Shown piece by piece: positions 1 to 10,499 of a stretch of DNA of 64,000 bases. Position 1 is the stretch's first letter. Each line of letters starts with the position of its first letter. The stretch comes from Fistularia commersonii (Eukaryota > Chordata > Actinopteri > Syngnathiformes > Fistulariidae), in assembly GCA_037954325.1 (NCBI GenBank), contig JBBMNZ010000035.1, forward strand, positions 9,055,001 through 9,119,000, in the 5' to 3' direction. The position numbers and the translations under genes are program-made. Under the pieces are notes generated by a model, which saw only the letters and a list, made by a program, of their open reading frames with translations, searched no databases and was not told the origin of the DNA.

Positions 1-60
1 AATAAAATGACATATAAAAGTTATACATTGCACCATAGACAATACACTGGTTGACATAAA

Positions 61-110
61 TCTATCTATCTATATCTCTATATCTATATCTATATCTATA
101 TCTATATCTA
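61..110. repeat. TCTA/TATATC microsatellite
   Basis: Compound simple repeat. It starts as TCTA tetramers and continues as about six TATATC hexamers, then ends at a unique AATGCAATGG. Confidence 0.95.
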
Positions 111-176
111 AATGCAATGGATATCTTTATACCTGAAAATTTTATCTTGTTATTTCAATGAACAATCCAATCTAAT

Positions 177-217
177 ATCAGATCAGATCAGATCATATCA
201 GATCAGATCAGATCATA
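177..217. repeat. GATCA pentamer array
   Basis: About eight units of GATCA interrupted twice by TATCA, so a ten-base-scale higher-order pattern (GATCA x n then TATCA) repeats twice. GATC is self-complementary, so both strands look alike. Confidence 0.9.
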
Positions 218-2800
218 TAGTAATGGTCACAAAAAATAAAATATTCCTCTTCCCTGAGGGTGTATGGGAAAAATAATGATGATAAATGAACAACAGTGAT
301 AATAGGGATAAATAACAAAAAATAAAGACAATAAAGACATGACTCAAATAAAAGACACCCTACAAAACCCAGAACAAACGAAAACAAAACAAATGTTACA
401 TAACTCAAATGTTAGTAAGGTTAAATTGAACATCAGAACTACAGTTTTGGTGCAAGATATGAATTTTAAATTAAATTCAAATGGAGCTCCAAATGTTTAG
501 CAACATAGCAAATTAAATAGCTGCCCTAATAAAACATTCAGTTTCTACTTTATTTAGGAAATTGTGCCATTAAGATCCATGGACTCAATGCAATGATAAC
601 AATTATGAATACAAATTAAAAAAAAAAAAAAAAATCTTTTGTAGTGCAGATTTGCAAATTTAGCTCAAAATCTGAAGGTGATAAGAAAAGAGACTTTTCA
701 TCATCACAGAGGTTGGTCCAGGACAAAGCAGAGGCTGAGGCAGGGAAGCGACACAGAGGTAAAACAGCTTTGATAGACTGAGTATTGTGGAACGTGACAG
801 GTGGAGACAGAAGGTGCTCTTAAAATGTTTATTTTTTTTCTTTCCCTGTTCATGCTGTGTGAATATCAGCCCAGTTTCCCTTCAGTGAGAGTTACACATT
901 CCTATATTTCTGTCCATTAATTTTTACATCAAGGTAATACTGCAGCAGTAGGTTAAAAAGAAATGTAATCTGATTATAACAGTAAGGAGACAAAGACGGG
1001 GAGAGGTGGGTGATGCGAAGAGTCACACCCGCTACAAATAAAACAAATTGAATTAATTATTATAAGCATATTGTGTGGTTTTCTTAATCGAAACTATAAT
1101 AGCATTTGATTAAAGTCTGGTCCATGTAATAAATTGGACAGAACAACTGTAAATTATATTTCAGTCTCCAAGCATTACCACATTTATAAAAAAGGAAAAC
1201 ACTTTGTTTAATGGTAGTGTTTGGAGGGTAGATTCATGTTTTTCAAGCATCTGAATAGATTCATGAACTTCTTTGTTTAAATCAAATTATGAAATTGTAA
1301 TTGTAATTATTAAGCGTGTACTTCATGATCAAGAAAAACACATAAACAACAAATCATAGACAACCTCGAGATAACTCCTTCCATATACTGTATACTTATC
1401 AAAACTCCACAATTATATGGTGTATTCAATCAGAATTCAGAGTAATAAAACTATGAATAATTCAACAAACTAATTCAACTAAAAGCAATACATTTAGAAA
1501 GAAAATTAACAAGGTTTTTTCAAGATAAGTCGAACAAACTCCCTTTAACCCAAAAAGTTTCCCCTCTTGTGCAACTTTCTCTTGGCCCCTTCAAGAATTT
1601 GAAACACATTTGTTGGATGTAAAAACATAAACACAGTTTACTAACACACAAACACTGATGCATTCAGAATAAACACATGATGTTATAAATCTGATGAAAG
1701 GTTTTTGAAACTTAGTGAGAAAAAAAAAAAGTTACATGTGGATATTATCACATATAGAGGCGTCAAAATATGTTCTCTCACATTTCCACCCCAAACCTCA
1801 AATGAAACTATGTCTACTTTTTTGTGGGAAGACATTTGAGAACCTGGAGGAAAAATATAGAGAGTATATGCAAATGCCACATGGTATCAAAATTTAGTAA
1901 AAAAAAAAAAAGAGTTGTCAATATGTTGTCTGTTAGTGTGTGACTGTCAGTAAAGTTGTGTGGCTGCAAGCGTTGTGTCACATTATTGTTAAACTATATA
2001 CACTAAATAAACTATCATGCAAAGGCATGAGTGAAGAAAGACAGGAAGAGGACACAATCTAAAATAGTGGAAAATAAGTTTGATAGTTTATGTTTGTTAG
2101 GTTTGTTTCCCTGTTGATGAATGAGAAGATTAAATTCTTGATGAGTATGTTGTGTTGAGGCTAAAGAGTATTTTTTTTACTGATTTTTGACACATTTCCA
2201 TCTCTTTCATGTGTGAGGGAGATATAAGCACAGATAGTCTCAAAATAAAAATTGCATGGTTTCTCTCCGGTGAAACAAACACAAACCCAAACATAACATG
2301 TTGAAAGAAAAGGTCTTGCAGAAATGTTGTCCCTGCTGAAAACAGGACTTTAGGTGAAACCTGGCTTGCAAAACTGTTTCTTTATCTGTGCTTCTTCATG
2401 AGGGTATTGCTGTACCCTTTTATCTATTTTTGTGGGTTATTTCCAGGCATATTGTAAACTGTATGAGTGAAGAGTAAGTAACTCAAACCCCACAGAAAGG
2501 CATATTAAATACTCTACATGGATAAAGGTAAGGGATCCCACTGCAATGATAATACATTTACTCGAGTAATGTACGCATTGAATTTGTAAGAATTAAAAGG
2601 AGTTGAATGGACATTTAACAAGTCGTTGTTCAATAATGGACAAGAAATTACCCAAAACATACAAGAAAAACAAGTCTCTTTTTCTATTTCACCTGAACAT
2701 TCAGCATTATTAAGATACTGTTTAAATGCAATTTGATTCAGATGTTGAAATAAAATAAAACGCTTCATTTGTTGAAACAGGTTTGGATTTTTTTTTTTTC
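218..2800. other. AT-rich non-coding stretch, no gene recognised
   Basis: No long open frame and no recognisable repeat family. It contains A or T homopolymers (for example at 617-634 and 1718-1730) and scattered short open frames broken by stops. The only splice-like pair I noted is an AG at 708-709 (TCATCATCACAG) followed 49 bases later by AG/GTAAAA at 759. The 49 bases have no stop in two frames but match nothing I recognise. Confidence 0.6.
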
Positions 2801-2809
2801 CTCTAATGG

Positions 2810-3062
2810 GTTCAGGTGTTTGCCCGGACTCTGCGCGCGTTGTTCCCGCCCCGCACATCCCCTTCAACCCCCTCATGGGTGTAACACGGGCCGTTATATT
2901 TTTAATAAACGCAGCAGGCAGCGGGAGTCTGCGGGGTCTCGTTGCGGGGCGGAGGAGGAGGCGCCAATGACCCACCGCGGTGCACTTGGCGCTGATTGCA
3001 CATTTACGCGTCGCGCACACGGATCGGGGTTTGCGTGGTGCGTCTCCACGCGATACGATACA
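2810..3062. promoter_or_regulatory. CpG-rich cluster, candidate promoter
   Basis: The sequence changes abruptly from AT-rich to CpG-rich, with GCGCGCGTTG, GGGGCGGAGG (GC-box-like), GCGCCAATGACC (CCAAT box on +, near 2961), ACGCGTCGCGCAC and CCACGCGATACG. A TATA-like TTATATTTTTAATAA lies at about 2894-2908. These are promoter signatures, but the TATA-like and CCAAT elements do not fix a direction. A 183-codon open frame crosses the cluster on the - strand (3065-2514). It runs out into AT-rich DNA, has no recognisable domain, and is best explained by the scarcity of stop codons in GC-rich sequence. An unmethylated CpG patch or distal enhancer is equally possible. Confidence 0.4.
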
Positions 3063-3074
3063 CAATATTGTTTA

Positions 3075-3156
3075 TTTATTTTGATTTATTTATTTATTTT
3101 CTTTATAACCATTATGCGTGCGCGTGAAAAAAATAAATAAATAAATAAAATAAACG
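3075..3156. repeat. ATTT / AAAT tetramer arrays
   Basis: A TTTATTTATTTATTT run on the left and an AAATAAATAAATAAA run on the right lie about 45 bases apart. They form an imperfect inverted repeat just outside the CpG cluster. Confidence 0.8.
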
Positions 3157-3159
3157 TGC

Positions 3160-6100
3160 GGACATCACTTTAACTCACTAGATATCTTGGCAATTTCCCC
3201 ATTCCCCAGCACCCATTAATCCCCACCACAACACTCAACAATATTAAAAACTTTCCCGAGTGGAAAGGAGCGCACCCACACACATGCACGCGCATCCCCC
3301 CACCCCACACACACACACACCGCACACCCCACGATTGACGTCCATATGTCTGCCAAACAATATCAGGCTGAATCTCCGGTGGAAAATTGGACGAAATCAT
3401 TAAAAAGTGTTTGCGTGTGTGCGTGCACGTGTTTGTGCCTGTGTCTGCTTTCCTGATCCCATCTTCATGAAGATGAAAAAGGGATGTATTTTTCCGTCAT
3501 GAATCAATAAAAAAAATATCTACTTCATCAAGTTATGAGACCAATAAATGAAATGATATGAATGAATAAATACACTCCATTACTCCACGGCCATTATTTT
3601 ATATATCATGCATATAGACCCAAGAATATTAAACATCCATTAGAAAAGATCCAAAATGAAATACACAAAAATAAATAAATACAGACCAGACAAACACAAA
3701 ACAAACAAACATTTTTTTTTTTTTTTTTTCCAATTTGCTTTTTGTCCAAGATCTTGGTGTTGATTTCAACACTTATTAGTCCTACAACCCTTAATACACT
3801 CTATGCTAAACTAAAAGAGAAGCATTCACCTTTATTTTCCTTTTTCAGATCATTTCCTTCTTGTGGTGGAAACAAGGGCACCAGTTAACCACATGAAACT
3901 GACTGACACAGGTTAATTGGTTTTTAGCTGTTGCTCAATGAGAAAAGAGGTCCAGTAACCACAAATTAGAACTAGATTATACACATATTGTACAAGAAAT
4001 AAACAGATGAAAGTAACAACAATGTTAATAGATGTTAATAATATGCACAGTCCCAAGGCAAACAAATGTGCAGTTTACACCTGGAAATGGGTTGTTTGGT
4101 CTCATACATTTTCAGCTGGTAAGCTATAATCCAGATGTAATTTCCATGTTATGTCTAACAACCTTTAGCCCTGATATCATCCTACAGTCTCGAGCTTGTC
4201 AGATCCGTGCATGGATGAAACTACTCGAAAAAGTATAATTTGACAGTATTTTACACCACTTCAGAGCGAAGCCTCTGATAAGTGGTGATGAATCTTACAC
4301 ACTTTTTCTCAAAACACTCAACAATATAAAACATGCGCTTGGAACTCATGGAAAGTGACTCAGTTACAGGATGTTATATGAATACTCTATTTTTGTGGTA
4401 ACATTTGACCATTTTATTTTTTTCATTAAGCAGATTAATATCTCAGCTCACCCCATTTTGTCTGTTACTATGATATAAAGATGTTTAATGATGTTTTGAA
4501 GAACAAAAGTGAGAATTGTGCAGTGCAAATAGTTACTTTATATTGTTTAACTATTATATATGGGTGTATTTGTGATGGTGTTGCATTATGAATGCATGCG
4601 GCAGGATGACTGTGAATACACAGAGCATTTGAAGTAAAATTATTTTTTTTGTACAACTTGGAAAGTTCTGTCACATATTGATAACAAACAAATAAAGATG
4701 GTGAAAATGTATTAAGAGTTGAATAAAGCAAGATCAAATCAAACAAAATGCCTTGATATTTAATCAATTTACCATGTATTGGGAACATTTAAGTATCTAC
4801 CATTCCATTGTTCTCCATATAACATATATCTATTCATATATATATATACACACATATATATTATATATTCAATTGCAATTGAAAACAGAGTTTTGTAGAA
4901 GTGAGTCATGTGGACACGCGTGCATCTTGATATTCAATATATTTAGGAGCACCTGCCAGGTTTGGAAGAAGATTTTGTGCTTTAGATCAAATTTTCTGCT
5001 GTCCAGATGAGCAATGATAAAGTCCTGATGAAGCCCTGTCTCAAATTCACAGCTTTTTATCCAGAAGCACTACAGCAGGAAATGGTTGTGACTCACGGAG
5101 CCAAGTGGCCAAAGTGGTCTATTGAATGAACTCTAAGCGATGAAATGCATCACATCATGTTAGTCCCACTTCTAAGACACAGTGTCCTTACATATTTTCA
5201 AATGTACTATGGCATCGTTGGACTGCAGTGGTGACAAAAAGTATGGAATCTACACAATTATATGCACTATATATGTGCACATATACACACTCACCCATAT
5301 AAACACACACACATATATATTTATATATATCTATATAGATATATATAGATATAAATATTTATTTATTTATTTTCACTTCTATAAATTGATAAATTGTTGT
5401 GATTGGAGTTATGAGGATGATCGAACATAACTAAACCCATCATTTTGATGTAATATTCATCACTTTGTCAAAATAAAATGAAATTATGTACAAGATCTGG
5501 ATAACCCTTTGATGTTTTCATATCATTTACCGCATATGTGATTATACCTAGTCATCATTATGTTTATTTACACAGAGGCATGACAAGTCTGTATGTATTT
5601 AATACATATGGGGAATATGAATTAAACACTATGATTTTAAAAAAAAAAAAAAAAAAGTATTTTGGACCCACATTCCCTTCTACCGAGTTTCTGAAACAAC
5701 AATGTTCAAATTTCAGTCTCAATGTTTTATCAGTTCCAGCCACTGTTATTTGATTTAACCCACTGTAAAACCTTATTAGCCCCTGTTTGAATGACAGTAA
5801 AGAGGTTTTTTTTTTTTTTTATACAATAAAATTAAAACCGGTCCGCGTCAGCACACTCCCTCTGGTTTCTATATTTAAATCTAGTAAACATCACTCACAC
5901 GAGTCCTTTTATATTAATCAAATCCCATCAGAGCTTGATGGGTTACTGACGGTGATGCAGGAAACAGGGATAAATATGAAGAACAGTGATTTATACTGTA
6001 AGCATGACTTATTGGATATTTGCACTAGGGCATTTTGGAAATGCTGTAGCACACGGAGTACACAATCAATAACAGATAAGAAGAGAAAAACATGATATAA

Positions 6101-6900
6101 TAATAGGTCAAGAAAGTAAATAAATGCAAACTCAGATCACAGAAGCAAAAATAAATACTTAAAGATTTAAATACAACTTTTTTTATTAGTACACTGACGT
6201 AAAAATTCTGGCAAAAGGAACAAAATCATTCAAAAATTCTGATTCTCCAACTAAAGCTTTTTTAGGTCACCAAAGGTCATTTTCATTTTTAATTTCTTTT
6301 TTTATAATTACCTTTGCAATTATGCTAAATGTCTTTCAAAAAAAAAAAAGGAAATGCCCAAACTGAAATCGGTGAGAATTGAATTGAAAATTAGAAACAA
6401 ATTAGCCAGACATTAACGACAAAGTTATTTTTTATTACCCCTTAAATGAGAGGAAAATTAAATTTCTGACAATGATAATTATACGCCTACATAAATGTCA
6501 TTACAGCAGCACTTGAGGGTTTTTTTCTTTTTCCGTGACCATGCAATAGTTGGGGGCTCACTGGAAGCTGCCTCTTCTTCTGATTCATTGCCGACTGACG
6601 TCTCCACAAATTATCCTTGTCATTTCAGAAATTCGATCCCACCTGCTTCAGTCATTTCCTCTTTTAAGTTAGAAAAACTGCATCCATCTGTTTATGATGG
6701 GATCTGAAGCTCAATCACCTGCAGTCATTACAGAGGACGCCAAAAAATAGTCGTGGTTGATTAGATCCCCGGAAACCCAATTTTTATTTCATTTATCATC
6801 ATCATCAAAATTGTTATTTGTAGTAGTAGGAGCAGTAGTATATTATCTCAAAATATTTTTGTCTTTATATGCATCTTATTTATGTATTGATGTATTTCTT
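3160..6900. other. AT-rich non-coding stretch
   Basis: No gene or transposon recognised. It holds a short CA tract (about 3297-3330), poly-T runs (3712-3730, 5805-5820), a poly-A run (5639-5656) and TA/CA tracts at about 4830-4870 and 5265-5370. The last runs from CACA through TATATATA into AGATATAAAT and is partly self-complementary. Open frames of 60-106 codons here are scattered on both strands with no codon structure. Confidence 0.6.
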
Positions 6901-6906
6901 TTATTT

Positions 6907-7245
6907 ATCCATCCATCCATTACCTATCATGTGTCCTGCACTTAGGGCTGTGAGGATACCAGTGCATATTCCAGCTGCCATTGGTGAGGGGTGAGATACA
7001 TCCTGGACCCGTCACCGGTCGATCGCAGGGCCACACATAGACAAACAACCATTATATCTCTCCTCACACATCTGGGCAATTTTTCCAATTAATCCCACTT
7101 AACCTCCTGCATGTTTTGTACCGGAAAACCTGGAAGAAATCCACGCAGACACAGGGAGAATACGCAAACTCCATATGAAAAGGCCCCTGGCTGGAATGGA
7201 ACCAGGGTCCTTAATGCTGTTAGGAGGAAGCTGTAATTCTCACCA
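6907..7245 (-). repeat. tRNA-derived SINE (ATGG-tailed teleost family), copy 1
   Basis: Read on the - strand, the copy has a tRNA-like head on the right, with the B-box remnant reversed in GGAACCAGGGTCC near 7199. The SINE body follows, and a CCATCCATCCAT tail sits at 6908-6920 (ATGG repeats on the SINE strand). The body shows the conserved blocks of this family: CAGGGAGAATACGCAAACTCC, TCCTGGACCCGTCACCGGTCG and GCAGGGCCACACATAGACAAAC. It is an old copy with many substitutions. I recognise the family from its blocks but cannot assign a formal name. Confidence 0.75.
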
Positions 7246-7249
7246 ATGT

Positions 7250-8040
7250 ATTTATTTTTGTATTTTTATTTCTTTACTGTAAAACCAAGTTGCTTTGTAT
7301 GATCATTATATTCACATTGTAAAGACCAAATGGAAAAGAAAAAAAAAATAACAGAGAAATCATTTCAGGGTCTTCGATTTGAAGAAAAAACACACAAAGC
7401 TTTTTGCAGATATTTTTCCCTCTTAATCTTCTTTCATTTCATCATTAATCAATATTCTCCTCATTTGGCCTCTTCATTTTTCTCTTTCTCTGACGAACAG
7501 AGGATAAGAGAAAAACAGAGCATTGAATAATAAAAATTGAAAATCTTTAAAAAAAAAAACACTGTCAAAATATTGAAAATATCCTTCTAGTAGGATGAAC
7601 AAAAAAAAACAGAAATGTTGAATCTATAAAGATTCAACATTTGACTATAAAAAAATCTATTTTCCTGACAAGGAAAATAGAAAAACAACCAAACAAATCC
7701 ACAATCCATATAACAAAACAGAGCACACAATTGGGCTGAGCAATTTAAATTGCGAAACAAATCCTCCTATAAATCTTCCTATGAGGTAAATATGATTAAG
7801 CGGTTCAGAAATAAAGGACAGAAAAAGGAAACTGACGTTTTTTGCATACATCTGAAAAATGAAACTTACAGTACTAAAAAAAAAAAGAAAAAAAAAGAAA
7901 GCCTCACTACCAGTCTTTCTTTGAAGATAGACTCAGAAGCGCCACCTGTATGTATACTTTATTTTGAAAAATCCTGTTGAAGTGATTCGTAAAGACTGTC
8001 ATCAAGACCAAGGAATTCATGGATAAATCTTTCTCATGGC
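7250..8040. other. AT-rich non-coding stretch
   Basis: No gene recognised. It contains poly-A tracts (7546-7558, 7880-7905). A short inverted repeat around 7616-7645 (GTTGAATCTATAAAGATTCAAC) could form a 10-base stem. Nothing else is supported. Confidence 0.55.
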
Positions 8041-8460
8041 TGCCCATTTTCGCAAAGATGTCTCCCCTCTCCTCCTCACTCACCGTGAGGAGCTATGAGT
8101 TTTACAGCTCCGTCAGAGAGATGCCCCCGAGGAAAAAAACCTGACCTCCCGGACTCGGCGGCGGCTCAGTGATTCGCAGCGAACTCTAATGAATCGCTCA
8201 GGTGACTCGACCCACTCCTCGAGGTACAAACAACTCCTTTCACTTTCTCAACCGCTGACTGGACTCAGGGGTCGAAAGAAGTCAGCCTACTTCTAAGGAT
8301 TTTAAATATTGAAACACAACATCTTAGGAGAAGCCTCTTCGCATTTTTATTATTTTTCTTACAAAATAAAACTAACCGAGACTTACCGTAGCTGCGAGCG
8401 AGGGATATCGACGTCGCTGAGTGCCACACAGGTTTTGCATGACACTCCTGGGAGGAGGAT
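8041..8460 (-). promoter_or_regulatory. CpG-rich cluster with - strand splice donors
   Basis: The region is CpG-dense (CTCCCGGACTCGGCGGCGGC, TCGACCCACTCCTCGAGG, TATCGACGTCGCTGAG). On the - strand there is a near-consensus donor, TACG/GTAAGTC, with the exon side ending at 8387. A second, ACG/GTGAGTGAGG, lies near 8083. Together these look like a CpG-associated first exon with alternative donors transcribed leftward. No TATA box is evident and the upstream side is occupied by a SINE (from 8472), which argues for caution. Transcript evidence is needed to tell this from a CpG patch. Confidence 0.3.
8387..8447 (-). other. Candidate 61-nt exon (unrecognised)
   Basis: On the - strand a TCCTCCTCCCAG acceptor-like sequence (its AG at 8449-8448) precedes 61 bases ending in GCAGCTACG, followed by GTAAGTCTC. 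The stretch contains an ATG whose frame stays open to the donor (M-Q-N-L-C-G-T-Q-R-R-R-Y...). Its length is not a multiple of three. The acceptor's pyrimidine tract is short and is preceded by poly-A on that strand. A first exon without the acceptor is equally possible. I recognise no protein. Confidence 0.2.
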
Positions 8461-8471
8461 TTTTTTTTTAA

Positions 8472-8722
8472 ACATCCATTCGTTATCTATACCGCTTATC
8501 CAGCGCTTACAGGAGGTGCTCAGCTTTCATTACGCAAGAGGAAGGGTACATCCAGGCAGACAATCACAGGGCCGCACATGGAAACATACAACCATTCACT
8601 CCCTCATTGGGCAATTTCGGCTCTCCAGTGAATCTACTGTGGGAGCCTGGGAACCTACTTTTGGACTGTGGGAAGAAACCGTAGAACGCAGGGGAGATCA
8701 TGCACGAACTGCTCAGATTTAT
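8472..8722 (-). repeat. tRNA-derived SINE, copy 2
   Basis: Same family as the copy at 6907. The tail side is on the left (CATCCATTCGTTATC, then TACCGCTTATCC). The body contains GGGTACATCCAGGCAGACAA, CACAGGGCCGCACATGG and GGACTGTGGGAAGAAACC. The tRNA-like head at the right is truncated after about ACGAACTGCTCAG. Confidence 0.7.
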
Positions 8723-8843
8723 TAACAAAAGGAAAAAACAAAGTCAACAAAACAGCTAAAATAGTTAAGACTCCTGTACTTGGGTTTTTTTAACCCCAAC
8801 ACTTGCATTTTTTTCCAGATTATCCGTATGGAGAGAGTTGTTT

Positions 8844-8897
8844 GAGATGAGATGAGATGAGATGAGATGAGATGAGATGAGATGAGATGAGATGAGA
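8844..8897. repeat. GAGAT pentanucleotide array
   Basis: About ten perfect units of GAGAT, ending in GAGAACAAC. It directly abuts the LINE-3'-like fragment at 8898. Confidence 0.95.
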
Positions 8898-8960
8898 ACA
8901 ACTTCATTTATCCCGAAGGAAATTGCTGTGCCAGAGTTTCAAGCAAAAACATAACAGTAA
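8898..8960. mobile_element. LINE 3'-end-like fragment (tentative Rex1/Babar type)
   Basis: ACTTCATTTATCCCGAAGGA followed by AATTGCTGTGCCAGAG resembles the TTTATTGATCCC..GGAAATTG block found beside many teleost CR1/Rex1-group LINE 3' ends. The GAGAT array would then be its terminal tail. A related block may occur at 54745. The identification is from memory of the block only. Confidence 0.35.
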
Positions 8961-10130
8961 TAGATAATAGTAGGAAGGAGGGAGAATAAGAAATATAATA
9001 AAATATGAATGAATAAATAAAATATAATATATATATATATTGTATATAATAAATATATTATAATTATATTATATTAAATATAATTATATATATAATAAAA
9101 TATAAATACAAATTATGAAATAAATTTGTCATAGATTTATTAAAAACAAACAAACAAAAATACTTAGTCAATAAAATAATCTGTCTCAATAATTTCTGTT
9201 TCTAATATATTTTATGCTACAACTTTAATACAAGGGATATCATATAAATTGCATCCATTTCACATTCAATCAAACCTATGTAGCGTTCAGACGTCCCTCA
9301 AAATTGCATTTTAAAGACAATAACTGTCAAAACTCGGAAGCTGTGAATTGTCCAAAGCTGCTCCTCATCCGTGGTTTATTCTTCATTGTGCATCTAAGTG
9401 TGCATGTGCACATGGTCTGCGTTTCCCATTGCGTAGCGCGAGCTCGCCATCTTCCTTTCCCTCTGCTTCTTGCCAGTCGGGAATTTTAGGAAATTCGCAG
9501 CTGTGTTTCTCTTGAACCTTATGATTGCTTCTAATTGTGAATAATTTTCTTTTGCACTCTGCATTATGGAAGTGTTTGCCATTTTGTCTCAAATTCACTT
9601 TCTTTGAATTCTGTGTTTGATTAACTTTTCCCTCCTTTTCTCATCGTTTAGTTGTCACTGTACCGTTTGTTGTGTTTTTGGGCTGTGTCCTGAAACAAAC
9701 ATATTAGGTACAGAAGTGTATTTATAACTTTTTAGTTTTTTTGTGGTGAAGGGATGATGTGAAACCATGTGATGAGGGTAAGGTGATCGACAAGCTTCAA
9801 TTGTCAACAGGCGAAAAAGACAAACCAAAAAAAAATAAAATATAAACCTGAATGAGAAACATGTATATTAAATATATTCCTCAAAATATACATGCATGGT
9901 TTGAGCCCAAGAAGTTTCTTATCCTTACTTAAATCTTTTCAGTGATTTTGATTTATTTTTAATATTGAATTTCCTTTCAACAGGTGGTTTAAAAGTTGGT
10001 CACGGAATCAGCTTTTCATTGTTAAGCTTAGAGATAAAAAGAGAAATAAACAAATCCAAAAATTTAAGATTGGCCGGTGACTTTCTGTGTATCCCTTGGT
10101 CCAAAAAGGGTTAAAGGGAGAGCAGCCCTC
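8961..10130. other. AT-rich non-coding stretch with TA-rich core
   Basis: A TATATA-rich, partly palindromic core lies at about 9015-9110. Near 9430-9500 is a more complex patch (GCGTAGCGCGAGCTCGCCAT then CTTCCTTTCCCTCTGC) that includes a YY1-like CGCCATCTT. I see no splice pair or readable frame to go with it. Confidence 0.5.
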
Positions 10131-10242
10131 ATAACCAGGCGGACGTCCCTCCCTTCGCGCTCTCCTCCAGACCTCCGCCAGATACCGACACGCTCGCGCC
10201 TCCTCCGGTAACGCACGCACGCACGCGTGCACACACATATGG
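10130..10242 (+). promoter_or_regulatory. CpG-rich block upstream of candidate first exon
   Basis: Contains GGCGGACGTCCCTCCCTTCG, CGACACGCTCGCGCCTCCTC and four ACGC units. It is separated from the candidate exon only by CA and TC tracts. GGACGTCC includes a CRE-like ACGTC. No TATA box was found. Confidence 0.35.
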
Positions 10243-10281
<39 letters not shown>

Positions 10282-10316
10282 TCACCCTCTGCTCTGCTTT
10301 TCCCGCTCTCACTCAG

Positions 10317-10395
<79 letters not shown>
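10243..10395. repeat. CA / TC / CA compound microsatellite
   Basis: (CA)n at 10243-10281, a CT-rich spacer containing GCTTTTCCCGCTCTCACTC, then about 17 TC units at 10321-10354 running directly into about 21 AC units at 10354-10395. The TC tract is a pure pyrimidine mirror repeat and the AC tracts are alternating purine-pyrimidine, so both can adopt non-B structures. Confidence 0.95.
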
Positions 10396-10397
<2 letters not shown>

Positions 10398-10497
10398 TAC
10401 AGACACCTGCGAGGGGAGGAGGAGGAGAAGAAGAAGGAGCGTGGCGGATCACGCGGAGCATCTGGTAGAAGCGGCGGAGGAGCGGCGGCTGCTCAAG
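10396..10497 (+). other. Candidate non-coding first exon (5' UTR) with splice donor
   Basis: After the AC tract comes a purine- and CpG-rich stretch (GAGGGGAGGAGGAGGAGAAG, GTGGCGGATCACGCGGAGC, AGCGGCGGAGGAGCGGCGG) that ends CTGCTCAAG/GTAAGGAC, a near-perfect splice donor with GT at 10498-10499. GC content then collapses into a T-rich sequence. The abrupt edge, the composition and the donor are what a vertebrate 5' UTR exon looks like. No ATG begins a convincing frame, so the start codon would lie in a later exon, perhaps outside the window. The transcription start would lie in or just downstream of the microsatellite. I cannot name the gene. Confidence 0.4.
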
Positions 10498-10499
10498 GT

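Noticed and set aside
177..217. GATCA array as a possible short CRISPR-like or protein-binding array
   Set aside because: No spacers of unique sequence and a vertebrate context. It is a plain microsatellite.
710..758. 49-nt exon-like segment between CACAG and GTAAAA
   Set aside because: Weak donor and length not a multiple of three. A chance pairing is the likelier explanation.
2514..3065. 183-codon open frame on the - strand
   Set aside because: It begins in the CpG cluster where stop codons are scarce and runs into AT-rich DNA with no domain, codon bias or splice pattern.
9430..9500. YY1-like, CpG-containing patch as a promoter or retropseudogene start
   Set aside because: Only one motif, with no donor, readable frame or poly-A tail to support either reading.
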